From assembly GCF_003121625.1 (NCBI RefSeq), contig NZ_QDDJ01000003.1, positions 271,813-335,812 on the forward strand: a stretch of DNA of 64,000 nt, given 5' to 3'. Both the position numbers and the translations under genes were made by a program. Of the stretch, positions 35,663 through 43,446 are shown piece by piece (position 1 is the stretch's first letter; every line of letters begins with the position of its first letter). The notes under the pieces were generated by a model. It was not told the DNA's origin and made no database searches. It was given only the letters and a program-made list of their open reading frames with translations. Source of the stretch: Ornithinimicrobium cavernae (GTDB lineage Bacteria; Actinomycetota; Actinomycetes; Actinomycetales; Dermatophilaceae).

Positions 35663-36427
35663 TCAGCGCGGCGGCATCCGCAGCGCGCCGTCGAGCCGGA
35701 TCACCTCGCCGTTGAGCAGCGGGTTCTCCACGATGTGGGCCACCAGCGCGGCATACTCCTCCGGCCTGCCCAGCCGTGACGGGTGCGGCACGAGGGCCTC
35801 CAGGGAGGCTCGCACGTCCTCGCCCAGCCCCGCCATCATCGGGGTCTCGAAGATCCCCGGCGCGATGGTCGCCACCCGGATGCCCTTGTCCGCCAGGTCC
35901 CGCGCGGCCGTGAGGGTGAGGCCGGCGACCCCGGCCTTGGACGAGGCGTAGGCCGCCTGCCCGATCTGTCCGTCGAAGGCCGCGACGGAGGCGGTCAGGA
36001 GGATGACGCCGCGGTCGCCGTCGACGGGCTCGTTGCCGGCCATCGTCTCCGCCGTGAGCCGCAGCACGTTGAAGGTGCCGATGAGGTTGATCTCGATCAC
36101 GGTGCGGTAGGCGTCCAGCTCGAGCGTGCCCCGCCGGGACAGGATGCGCCCGGGCGTCGCCACCCCGGCGCAGTTCACCGCGACCCGCAGGTCACCGAGC
36201 CCGGACGCCACCGCGAGCGCCGCCCGCACCTGGTCCTCGTCGCGCACGTCCGCCGGCGCGAAGCGCACCCGGTCGCCGAGCTCGTCGGCCAGCTCCTGAC
36301 CCCGCCCACCGGGCAGGTCGACCAGCACGACGGACGCTCCGTCGGCGAGCAGGCGACGGGCGGTGGCCTCGCCGAGACCGCTGGCACCTCCGGTGACCAG
36401 CGCGACGGTGTTGTGGGTGATCTGCAC
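35663..36427 (-). CDS. SDR-family 3-hydroxyacyl-CoA dehydrogenase-like oxidoreductase
   Basis: The 254-residue short-chain dehydrogenase has the NAD site [22 protein letters not shown], the catalytic Ser region [22 protein letters not shown] (Tyr-x3-Lys) and a C-terminal [16 protein letters not shown] like type-II 3-hydroxyacyl-CoA dehydrogenases. The acyl-CoA dehydrogenase gene lies 48 nt upstream, so both probably act in the breakdown of branched or short acyl-CoAs. TCAGGAGAG supports GTG 36427. Confidence 0.85.
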   Translation of the reverse strand: MQITHNTVALVTGGASGLGEATARRLLADGASVVLVDLPGGRGQELADELGDRVRFAPADVRDEDQVRAALAVASGLGDLRVAVNCAGVATPGRILSRRGTLELDAYRTVIEINLIGTFNVLRLTAETMAGNEPVDGDRGVILLTASVAAFDGQIGQAAYASSKAGVAGLTLTAARDLADKGIRVATIAPGIFETPMMAGLGEDVRASLEALVPHPSRLGRPEEYAALVAHIVENPLLNGEVIRLDGALRMPPR

Positions 36428-36475
36428 GGCGGCTCTCCTGACGACGGGGACGGACTGGTATGACGGGTGGCTGGC

Positions 36476-37618
36476 TCAGCGGAGCAGCTGGCGGGAGATG
36501 ACGAGGCGCTGGATCTGGTTGGTGCCCTCGAAGATCTGGGTGACCTTGGCCTCGCGCATGAAGCGCTCGACCGGGAAGTCCTTGGTGTAGCCGTAGCCGC
36601 CGAGCACCTGCACGGCGTCGGTGGTCACCCGCATGGCGGCATCGGTCGCCACGAGCTTGGCCACCGACGCCTCCTGGGTGTGCGGCTGCCCGGCGTCCTT
36701 CAGGCGGGCCGCGTGCAGGTAGGACGCGCGCGCCGACCCGACCGCTGCCGCCATGTCGGCCAGCAGGAAGGCCAGGCCCTGGTTGTCGGCGATCGGTCGA
36801 CCGAACTGCTCACGCTCGGCGGCGTAGGCGACCGCCTCGTCGAGGGCGCGCTGGGCCAGACCGGTCGCCGCGGCGGCGATGCCCAGCCGGCCGGAGTCCA
36901 GGGCAGCGAGCGCGATCGACATGCCCTGGCCGGGCTCGCCGACGAGACGGTCGGCCTCGACGAACACCCGGTCGAAGAGCACCTCGCGGACCGTGTCGCA
37001 GTCCAGTCCCATCTTGCGCTCCGGCTCGGCGAAGGTGAGGCCCTCGGCGCCGGCCGGGACGACGAAGCAGCTCAGCCCCCGCCCACCGTCGTCGGAGGTC
37101 CGGGCGAAGGTCGTGTAGAAGTCGGCGTGCCCCGCGTGGCTGATCCACGCCTTGCCCCCGGTGATCTCGTAGCCACCGTCGACAGCCGTGGCGCGGGTGC
37201 GGATGGCCGCGACGTCCGAGCCGGCGCTCGCCTCCGAGAGGCAGTAGGCGCCGAGCTGGTCCCCGGAGAGCATGCCGGTAAGGTACTTCTCCTGCTGCTC
37301 CGGGGTGCCGAAGTGGGCAAGGGGTGCACAGGTGAGCGAGTGGACCGAGACGCCCACCGCGACCGACATCCACGCGTGGGCGATCTCCTCGACCACCTGG
37401 AGGTAGACCTCGTAGGGCTGACCACCCCCACCCAGCCCCTCGGCATACGGCAGGGAGAGCAGCCCCGCCTGGCCGAGCAGGGCGAACACCTCCCGGGGAA
37501 AGCGCGCAGCGGCCTCAGCCTCGTCCACCTGGGGCAGCAGCTGCTCCCGCGCGATGTCCCGGACCAGGGCGATGAGCTCGGTGGACTCCTCCGTGGGCAG
37601 GACGCGCGACACTGGCAT
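36476..37618 (-). CDS. acyl-CoA dehydrogenase
   Basis: The 380-residue FAD enzyme shows YCLSEASAGSDVAAIRT and KAWISHAGHADFY (flavin and substrate sites), FGRPIADNQG, QVLGGYGYTKDFPVERFMRE and the catalytic glutamate in QIFEGTNQIQRLVISR. That placement of Glu near residue 365 is as in short/medium-chain and isobutyryl/butyryl-type enzymes. TAGTCT lies 6 nt before ATG 37618. It is divergent from the molybdate regulator with 68 bp between starts. Confidence 0.92.
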   Translation of the reverse strand: MPVSRVLPTEESTELIALVRDIAREQLLPQVDEAEAAARFPREVFALLGQAGLLSLPYAEGLGGGGQPYEVYLQVVEEIAHAWMSVAVGVSVHSLTCAPLAHFGTPEQQEKYLTGMLSGDQLGAYCLSEASAGSDVAAIRTRATAVDGGYEITGGKAWISHAGHADFYTTFARTSDDGGRGLSCFVVPAGAEGLTFAEPERKMGLDCDTVREVLFDRVFVEADRLVGEPGQGMSIALAALDSGRLGIAAAATGLAQRALDEAVAYAAEREQFGRPIADNQGLAFLLADMAAAVGSARASYLHAARLKDAGQPHTQEASVAKLVATDAAMRVTTDAVQVLGGYGYTKDFPVERFMREAKVTQIFEGTNQIQRLVISRQLLR

Positions 37619-37624
37619 GGGCGA

Positions 37625-37630
37625 AGACTA
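37625..37630 (-). promoter_or_regulatory. -10 of probable leaderless acyl-CoA dehydrogenase promoter
   Basis: TAGTCT on the minus strand, 6 nt upstream of ATG 37618. Confidence 0.5.
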
Positions 37631-37650
37631 CCCGGGCGACTCGCCGTGCT

Positions 37651-37695
37651 GGTACATACCGCAAGTGCGGAACTATGATGCGGTACATGCCGCAA
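37651..37695 (+). promoter_or_regulatory. repeat operator and leaderless promoter of the molybdate regulator
   Basis: GGTACATACCGCAA (37651-37664) recurs as GGTACATGCCGCAA (37682-37695), a 31-bp period. Inverted half-sites CCGCA/TGCGG occur at 37659/37666 and 37690/37679. The -10 TATGAT (37674-37679) lies between the copies and 7 nt before ATG 37687, so a bound protein would cover the promoter. Autoregulation by the Mop-domain protein is the likely purpose. Confidence 0.6.
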
Positions 37696-38082
37696 CTGAG
37701 GATCAGCGACGCCGCCTCTCTGCTGGGCGTGAGCGATGACACCGTGCGGCGGTGGATCGACCAGGGGCGGCTGCCGGCGACCCGCTCGGGCACCGGCCGG
37801 ATGGCGGTCGAGGGCCGGGACCTGGCCGAGCTGGCCCAGGAGCTGGCCGGCGAGGAGGACGGCGCCCTGCGCACCTCGGCCCGCAACCAGCTGCGCGGCA
37901 TCGTCACCAAGGTCACCCGGGACACGGTGATGGCCCAGGTCGAGCTGCAGGCGGGCCCGTTCCGGGTCGTCTCCCTGATGAGCGCCGAGGCGGTGGACGA
38001 GCTCGGGCTGGAGCCCGGCGTCCTGGCGATCGCCTCGATCAAGGCCACGCAGGTCGTCATCGCCCTGCCACCAGGGCGCTAG
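37687..38082 (+). CDS. helix-turn-helix/Mop-domain molybdate-responsive regulator
   Basis: The 131-residue protein has an excisionase/MerR-like N-terminal helix-turn-helix (RISDAASLLGVSDDTVRRWI, about 4-24) and a C-terminal TOBE/Mop molybdate-binding domain (NQLRGIVTKVTRDTVMAQVE, about 65-130). Such HTH-Mop proteins precede modABC in many Actinobacteria and probably sense molybdate. The start is ATG 37687, set by TATGAT 7 nt upstream; an ATG at 37675 lies inside that -10. Cys-free, cytoplasmic. Confidence 0.85.
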   Translation: MPQLRISDAASLLGVSDDTVRRWIDQGRLPATRSGTGRMAVEGRDLAELAQELAGEEDGALRTSARNQLRGIVTKVTRDTVMAQVELQAGPFRVVSLMSAEAVDELGLEPGVLAIASIKATQVVIALPPGR

Positions 38083-38091
38083 GGGGTCGCC

Positions 38092-38865
38092 GTGCCCCGC
38101 CACCGTCCTGTCACGACAGCCGGTCCCGTGCTGGCCCTCCTGCTCACGGGCTGCGGCGAAGGGTCCGCACCGGACGCCGGTCACGGCCCGCCCGGTGAGA
38201 TCACCGTCTTCGCCGCCGCGTCGCTGAGCGGCGCCTTCACCGAGCTGGGCGAGCAGTTCGAGGACGCGCACCCGGGTGCCACGGTGACCTTCGGCTTCGC
38301 GGGCAGCTCGACCCTGGCGCACCAGGTCCTCGGCGGTGCCCCGACCGACGTCCTCGCCACCGCCTCGCCGGAGACCATGGGACGGGTCACCCGGGCCGGC
38401 CTGGTCGAGGGTGATCCCGCCGTGTTCGCGCGCAACAGCCTGCAGATCGCCGTGCCGGCGGGCAACCCGGGCGGTGTCCGCACCCTGGCAGACCTCACCC
38501 GCGAGGAGCTGACCATCGCCCTGTGTGCCCCGGAGGTCCCCTGCGGTGCGGCGGCGGCCGAGCTCCTCGCGGCGGCGGGGCTGACAGCGGCGCCGGACAC
38601 CTACGAGGACGACGTGCGGGCCGCGCTGACGCGGGTGCGTCTGGACGAGGTGGACGCCGCGCTGGTCTATCGCACCGACATCCTGGCCGCCGGCGCGGAC
38701 GTCGAGGGACTCGAGGTCCCGGGTGCGGGCGACGCGGCCAACGACTACCCGATCGCGGTGCTGACGGGGGCGCCCGACCCGGACGGGGCGACGGCCTTCG
38801 TCGACTTCGTCCTCTCGGCGAGCGGCCGGGAGGTCCTGGGGGAGGCCGGCTTTGACCTCCCCTGA
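38092..38865 (+). CDS. modA: molybdate ABC transporter substrate-binding protein
   Basis: The 257-residue lipoprotein (lipobox LLLTGCGE) has the ModA fold: ITVFAAASLSGAFTELG, FGFAGSSTLAHQVLGGAPTDV and AALVYRTDI. It binds molybdate or tungstate outside the membrane. GTG start 9 nt after the regulator; the 3' end overlaps modB by 14 nt. Confidence 0.92.
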   Translation: MPRHRPVTTAGPVLALLLTGCGEGSAPDAGHGPPGEITVFAAASLSGAFTELGEQFEDAHPGATVTFGFAGSSTLAHQVLGGAPTDVLATASPETMGRVTRAGLVEGDPAVFARNSLQIAVPAGNPGGVRTLADLTREELTIALCAPEVPCGAAAAELLAAAGLTAAPDTYEDDVRAALTRVRLDEVDAALVYRTDILAAGADVEGLEVPGAGDAANDYPIAVLTGAPDPDGATAFVDFVLSASGREVLGEAGFDLP

Positions 38866-39658
38866 GCGCAGGGCAGGCGGCATCCCGCCGGTGCTGCTGC
38901 TCCCGGCCGCCCTGGGACTGCTGTTCCTGCTCCTGCCCCTGGTGGCCCTGCTCGTGCGCACCCCGTGGGGCGACCTCGGCGCCCACCTGTCGACCCCGGG
39001 GGTCCTGCAGGCCCTGCGACTCTCCCTGGTCTCGGCCGGGCTCGCGACGCTCCTGTGCCTGCTCCTGGGGGTGCCGCTGGCCTGGGTACTGGCCCGCGCT
39101 GAGGTGCCGGGCACCCGCCTGCTCCGCGCCCTCGTCACGGTCCCGCTCGTGCTGCCGCCGGTCGTCGGTGGCCTCGCGCTGCTCCTCCTGCTGGGTCGAC
39201 GCGGACTGGTCGGCCAGCACCTCTATGCCGCCTTCGGGGTCAGTCTGCCGTTCACCACCGCGGCCGTGGTGCTGGCCGAGGCGTTCGTGGCCATGCCCTT
39301 CCTGGTGATCGCCGTCGAGGGGGCGCTGCGCGGGGCCGACCGACGCTACGAGGACGCCGCGGCCACGCTCGGTGCGGGTCGGTGGACGACCTTCCGGAGG
39401 GTCACCCTGCCCCTGGTCGCACCGGGCATCTCGGCGGGCGCGGTCCTGTGCTTCGCCCGGGCGCTCGGCGAGTTCGGGGCGACCCTCACCTTCGCCGGGA
39501 ACTTCCCGGGCGTCACGCGCACCATGCCCCTGGCGGTCTACCTCACCCTGGAGTCCGACCCCGAGGCCGCGATCGTGCTGGCCCTGCTCCTGCTCCTGGT
39601 CTCGGTCGTGGTGCTGGTCGCCCTCCGCGGCCGGTGGGTCGGGGGAGGAACACCGTGA
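38852..39658 (+). CDS. modB: molybdate ABC transporter permease
   Basis: The 268-residue permease has about six membrane helices, GLALLLLLGRRGLVG and the ATPase-docking EAA region AAATLGAGRWTTFRRVTLPL, with ARALGEFGATLTFAGN typical of ModB. The start appears to be TTG 38852 within the modA coding end. It overlaps modC by 4 nt. Confidence 0.9.
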   Translation: MTSPERRAGGIPPVLLLPAALGLLFLLLPLVALLVRTPWGDLGAHLSTPGVLQALRLSLVSAGLATLLCLLLGVPLAWVLARAEVPGTRLLRALVTVPLVLPPVVGGLALLLLLGRRGLVGQHLYAAFGVSLPFTTAAVVLAEAFVAMPFLVIAVEGALRGADRRYEDAAATLGAGRWTTFRRVTLPLVAPGISAGAVLCFARALGEFGATLTFAGNFPGVTRTMPLAVYLTLESDPEAAIVLALLLLLVSVVVLVALRGRWVGGGTP

Positions 39659-40776
39659 ACCCCACCCCCGGTCCCCTGCTGTCCCCGGCCGCCGGCCGGC
39701 CGGAGGTCACCGCCGACGGTGACCTCGCGGCATACCTGCGCCTCACCCGCGGGACCTTCCGCCTGGAGGTGGACCTGCAGGTCCCCGCCGGCCAGGTGGT
39801 GGCCCTGCTCGGACCCAACGGGGCCGGCAAGACCACGGTCCTGCACACGCTCGCCGGCCTGCTGCGGCTGCGGTCCGGCCGGATCATGCTGGGGAGCCGC
39901 GTGCTGGACGACCCGGCCGCGGCCACCCACGTGGCGCCGGCGCGGCGCGAGGTGGGGATGGTGTTCCAGGACTACCTGCTGTTCCCGCACCTCACCGTCC
40001 TGGACAACGTCGCCTTCGGTCCCCGCGCCCGCGGCGCACGTCGCAGGGTCGCCCGGGACGAGGCCTCGGCCTGGCTGGACCGGGTGGGCCTGCGCGAGCA
40101 GGCCGGTTCCCTGCCCGCGCGGCTCTCCGGCGGCCAGCGGCAGCGCGTCGCCCTGGCCCGGGCGCTGGCGACGCACCCCCGGCTGGTGCTGCTCGACGAG
40201 CCGCTGGCCGCGCTGGACGCGGCGACCCGGCTCGGGGTCAGGTCCGACCTGGCCCGGCACCTGCGGGAGTTCGGGGGCAGCGCCCTCCTGGTCACCCACG
40301 ACCCGATCGACGCGATGGTCGTCGCGGACCGCATCGTCGTGCTCGAGGACGGCCGGGTCGTGCAGGACGGGACCCCGGCGGAGGTGGCCCGGGCCCCGCG
40401 GACGGAGTATGTCGCGCGCCTGGTCGGTCTGAACCTGCACCGTGGCAGGGGCTCGGGCGAGACGGTCACCCTCGACGCCGGCGGGGTGCTGCACGTCGCC
40501 GACCAGGTCGAGGGCGCCGCCCTGGTCGCGTTCCCGCCCACCTCGGTCACGCTGCACCGCCGCCGGCCCGAGGGCTCCGCACGCAACGTGTGGGCCGGTC
40601 AGGTGACCGGTCTGGAGCAGCACGCGCACACCGTGCGTGTCCAGGTGGCCGCACCCCGGCACCCGCCCGTGCTGGCGGACGTCACGCCCGCCGCGGTCGC
40701 GGAGCTGGACCTGGCCGCCGGGGCCGCGGTGTGGGTGTCGTTCAAGGCCACGGACACCCACGTCTACCCGGGGTAG
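39655..40776 (+). CDS. modC: molybdate ABC transporter ATP-binding protein
   Basis: The 373-residue ATPase has Walker A GPNGAGKTT, Q-loop VFQDYLLFPHL, signature LSGGQRQRVALARAL, Walker B LVLLDEPLAALDA and H-loop VTHD, then a C-terminal Mop/TOBE domain (about 305-370). GGGGGAGGA precedes GTG 39655. It completes the regulator-modABC operon. Confidence 0.92.
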   Translation: MNPTPGPLLSPAAGRPEVTADGDLAAYLRLTRGTFRLEVDLQVPAGQVVALLGPNGAGKTTVLHTLAGLLRLRSGRIMLGSRVLDDPAAATHVAPARREVGMVFQDYLLFPHLTVLDNVAFGPRARGARRRVARDEASAWLDRVGLREQAGSLPARLSGGQRQRVALARALATHPRLVLLDEPLAALDAATRLGVRSDLARHLREFGGSALLVTHDPIDAMVVADRIVVLEDGRVVQDGTPAEVARAPRTEYVARLVGLNLHRGRGSGETVTLDAGGVLHVADQVEGAALVAFPPTSVTLHRRRPEGSARNVWAGQVTGLEQHAHTVRVQVAAPRHPPVLADVTPAAVAELDLAAGAAVWVSFKATDTHVYPG

Positions 40777-40798
40777 CCGGAGGGCTGTGGGTTGCGGC

Positions 40799-41197
40799 TC
40801 ACGCTCCGCCCACGACGATCTCGACCTCGAACCCCTGCCCGTCCTCCAGGAACAGCGCGGTGTGCTCCGTGCCACCGGCGTGCGGGTAGCGGTCCCCGAA
40901 CAGCTCGTGCCACCCGTGCTCACCGGCAGCCGAACGCAGGCTGTCGAGGGCCGCACGGTCCGCGCAGGTCAGCGCAAGGTGGTTCAGCCCGGCCCGGTGG
41001 CGGTCGTGCCCTCCCGGCACCAGGTCGGGGGACTGCTCCAGCCCGAGGTACGTGCCGTCCGGGTGGATCCAGCTCCGGCCCGTGCCCCAGCCCTGGTGCG
41101 GGGACCATCCCAGCCGGCCCAGCAGCCAGCCCCACTGGGCCTCCGCCCGGTCCAGGTCGTCGACCCAGAGGTCGACGTGGTGCAGCGCCCGGCTCAC
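40799..41197 (-). CDS. VOC (glyoxalase/bleomycin-resistance) family protein
   Basis: The 132-residue protein has the paired beta-alpha-beta-beta-beta VOC layout with likely metal ligands in LHHVDLWVDDLDRAE, HRAGLNHLALTC and the C-terminal Glu of GFEVEIVVGG. It may be a dioxygenase or isomerase; substrate unknown. Its GTG overlaps the stop of the upstream GDSL gene by 4 nt. Confidence 0.8.
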   Translation of the reverse strand: MSRALHHVDLWVDDLDRAEAQWGWLLGRLGWSPHQGWGTGRSWIHPDGTYLGLEQSPDLVPGGHDRHRAGLNHLALTCADRAALDSLRSAAGEHGWHELFGDRYPHAGGTEHTALFLEDGQGFEVEIVVGGA

Positions 41198-42006
41198 TGG
41201 TCCGTCCCGACGGGGCCGAGGACGGGCCGCTTGGGGTCGATGTGGTCCCCGGAGGACCGGCCGCGCAGGCGCCGTCCGACCCAGGGGGCGGCATACTGCC
41301 TGGCCCAGACCACGTTGTCGCGCAGGGACTCAAGGCGGCCCGGCTGTGGTTGCGGGGGCAGCGGGATCCTCCAGTCGGCCTCTGCCGCGGTGTGCCCGAG
41401 GGTCTCGTAGGCCGCCAGCGCCACCCTCCGGTGCCCCTCCGTGCTCATGTGGATCCGGTCCGGCTCCCACATCCGCCAGTCCCGGAGGAAGCGGAAGGAC
41501 CACTGGTTCATCAGGTAGGCACCCTGTCGCTCGGCGATCGACCAGAGGTGACCGAGGTAGATCGCGGCGCGCCCGCGGGTGCGCTCGACGACCGGGGCGC
41601 CGGCCGGGTCGGACGGGGTGGCCATCAGCACGTCGGCCCCGGTGGCGCGGAGGCGGGCGACGCCCTCCTCGAGCTCGGCGGCGAGGGCGTCGGGGTCCGC
41701 GCCCGGCCGGAGGATGTCGTTGCCGCCGCCGATGATGCTCACCAGGTCCGGTCGGAGACCCAGCCCGACGTCGATCTGCCGTCCGGCGATGTCGTGCAGC
41801 CTGCGTCCCCGCACCGCGAGGTTGGCGTAGCTGAAGTCCGGGGCATGGGCGGACAGCAGCGCCGCCAGCCGGTCGGCCCAGCCGATCAGACCGCCGTCGG
41901 GCCCCGGATCACCCAGGCCCTCGGTCATGGAGTCGCCGAGGGCGACGTATCGACGCCAGGGGCGGGGCTCGGGTCGGATGCTTCCGGTGCGTGCGCTTCC
42001 TGCCAT
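41194..42006 (-). CDS. SGNH/GDSL-family hydrolase
   Basis: The 270-residue esterase-like protein has block I YVALGDSMTEGLG (nucleophile Ser), block II-like ANLAVRGRRL, block III IIGGGNDIL and block V with D-x-x-H in WEPDRIHMSTEGH. No signal peptide is evident, so it is probably cytoplasmic. It is translationally coupled to the VOC gene. Confidence 0.88.
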   Translation of the reverse strand: MAGSARTGSIRPEPRPWRRYVALGDSMTEGLGDPGPDGGLIGWADRLAALLSAHAPDFSYANLAVRGRRLHDIAGRQIDVGLGLRPDLVSIIGGGNDILRPGADPDALAAELEEGVARLRATGADVLMATPSDPAGAPVVERTRGRAAIYLGHLWSIAERQGAYLMNQWSFRFLRDWRMWEPDRIHMSTEGHRRVALAAYETLGHTAAEADWRIPLPPQPQPGRLESLRDNVVWARQYAAPWVGRRLRGRSSGDHIDPKRPVLGPVGTDQ

Positions 42007-42072
42007 GGGTCCATCCTGGCGCGTCCCACCGGGCTGTCCGGCGCGGCGTTGCCGTCTGCCGGGCACGGCCGG

Positions 42073-43104
42073 TCAGCCGAGGTGGGCGACCAGGGCCTCG
42101 AGCCCGTTCTCGCCGAGCACCTCACCGGGCAGGAGGGGGATCTCGGTGACCGGGAGGGCGGGAAGGGCCGCGGTGAGCTGCGCGACATACCCGTCCTCGA
42201 CCTGCCGGCGGGTGGCGAGCAGCTCCCCTGCGTCGGCGGGTGAGCGCTTGTTGACCACCAGGGCAGCCACGTCCATCCCCGAGCGCGTGAGCTGCTCGTG
42301 CAGCTCGATGGACTCCAGGACCGGCAGCCGCTCGGCAGCCGCGACGACCACGAACCCCGTGCGCGACCGGTCCTGCAGCACCTCCCGCAGCTGCCGGAAG
42401 CGGTGCTGGCGGCGGTCCAGCACCGTCCTGATCTCCTCATCCCGCCGGGCCCGGCGGTCCTGGGTGCGTCGGGGGCCGATGGAGGTGCCTGAGCCAGGCA
42501 GCCGCCGCGAGCCGATGAGCTCGGCGGCGTCGTAGTCGGCGCCCTCCAGGCCGCGCAGGGCGGCGCCGAACCGGGCGGACCGGTCCTGCCTGCGCAGCAG
42601 CCCCTCCGTCCAGGCCTGCATCAGCTCGGGCAGGGCGATGAGCCGGGTCGTGTGACCGCTGGGGGCCGTGTCGAAGATCACCAGCTCCTCCGAGGGGCGC
42701 TGCTCGACAACCTCGGCGATGCGCTCGAGGACGGCGGCCTCGTGCGTGCCCGGGGCGTCCCGGGCCAGGTCGAGGTGCTTGTCGACCTCGCCCTGCAGGT
42801 GGTCGGCCATGAGGCGGCGCAGGGTGGCGCGGACCGCGCCGAGGTGCTCGTCGGTCGTGCGCGCCGGGTCGATCTCCAGCCCACGCAGCCGCGGGGCGAG
42901 ATCGACGGGGGAGTCACCGACCGTGCGCTGCCAGAGGTGCCCGAGGTTGTGGGCCGGGTCGGTGGAGACGACGAGGACCGGTCGGCCCGTGCGGGCCACG
43001 GACAGGCCCAGGGCGGAGGCCACCGCGGTCTTGCCGACACCGCCCTTGCCGCCGACGAAGAGCACGTCCCGCTGCCGGGCGAGATCGGTGAGGGGGCGGG
43101 CCAT
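42073..43104 (-). CDS. ArsA/Get3-like ATPase
   Basis: The 343-residue ATPase has a deviant Walker A GGKGGVGKTAVASALGLSVA, switch I STDPAHNLGHLW and switch II IFDTAPSGHTTRLIALPEL; the P-loop Lys pair marks the ArsA/Get3/MinD class. Unlike metal-pump ArsA it is a single half-domain; there are no arsenic-resistance genes nearby. GGAGGAG supports ATG 43104. It lies 47 nt downstream of the CC-star gene on the same strand, so they may cooperate, the ATPase handling a membrane or C-terminal cargo (inference). Confidence 0.85.
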   Translation of the reverse strand: MARPLTDLARQRDVLFVGGKGGVGKTAVASALGLSVARTGRPVLVVSTDPAHNLGHLWQRTVGDSPVDLAPRLRGLEIDPARTTDEHLGAVRATLRRLMADHLQGEVDKHLDLARDAPGTHEAAVLERIAEVVEQRPSEELVIFDTAPSGHTTRLIALPELMQAWTEGLLRRQDRSARFGAALRGLEGADYDAAELIGSRRLPGSGTSIGPRRTQDRRARRDEEIRTVLDRRQHRFRQLREVLQDRSRTGFVVVAAAERLPVLESIELHEQLTRSGMDVAALVVNKRSPADAGELLATRRQVEDGYVAQLTAALPALPVTEIPLLPGEVLGENGLEALVAHLG

Positions 43105-43151
43105 CGGGCTCCTCCGTAGGTCGGTGCTGGGCCGGGGGTGGTGCGGTGGGC

Positions 43152-43427
43152 TCAGCAGCACGAGAAGTGGTCGAGCGGTGAGCGGTCCAGGCCCATCCGG
43201 CGGTGCCACTCGTGGAACTGGTCGTAGACGACGGGCAGGAGCTCCACCGTGTAGTAGCTCGCCGGGTTCGGGACGCCGAGGGCCTCGGCCATGACGATGA
43301 CCAGGAACAGGTCGTCCTCGTCCTGCTGGGCGCGGGCGAAGGTGCGCCGGTAGGGGCCGCTGTAGAAGTCACGCAGCCCCGCAGCCACCTGTGACAGGCG
43401 GCTGCGGGGCTGGTCGGAGTCCTCCAT
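43152..43427 (-). CDS. small protein with C-terminal Cys-Cys (cory-CC-star type)
   Basis: The 91-residue protein is mostly helical (GLRDFYSGPYRRTFARAQ, DLFLVIVMAEALGVPNP, VVYDQFHEWHRRMG) and ends FSCC followed at once by the stop, the feature that names the actinobacterial cory-CC-star family. No function is known. ATG 43427 is chosen because TAGCCT lies 7 nt upstream in the short gap after cstA. The paired terminal cysteines could bind metal or be lipid/thiol modified; this is speculation. Confidence 0.75.
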   Translation of the reverse strand: MEDSDQPRSRLSQVAAGLRDFYSGPYRRTFARAQQDEDDLFLVIVMAEALGVPNPASYYTVELLPVVYDQFHEWHRRMGLDRSPLDHFSCC

Positions 43428-43434
43428 CACCGGG

Positions 43435-43440
43435 AGGCTA
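43435..43440 (-). promoter_or_regulatory. -10 of probable leaderless promoter (CC-star gene)
   Basis: TAGCCT on the minus strand lies 7 nt before ATG 43427, so the small gene can be transcribed independently of cstA. Confidence 0.5.
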
Positions 43441-43446
43441 CCTGTG

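Noticed and set aside
42073..43104. Arsenite efflux ATPase ArsA
   Set aside because: Only one ATPase half is present and no arsB, arsD or arsenite-responsive ArsR gene is adjacent.
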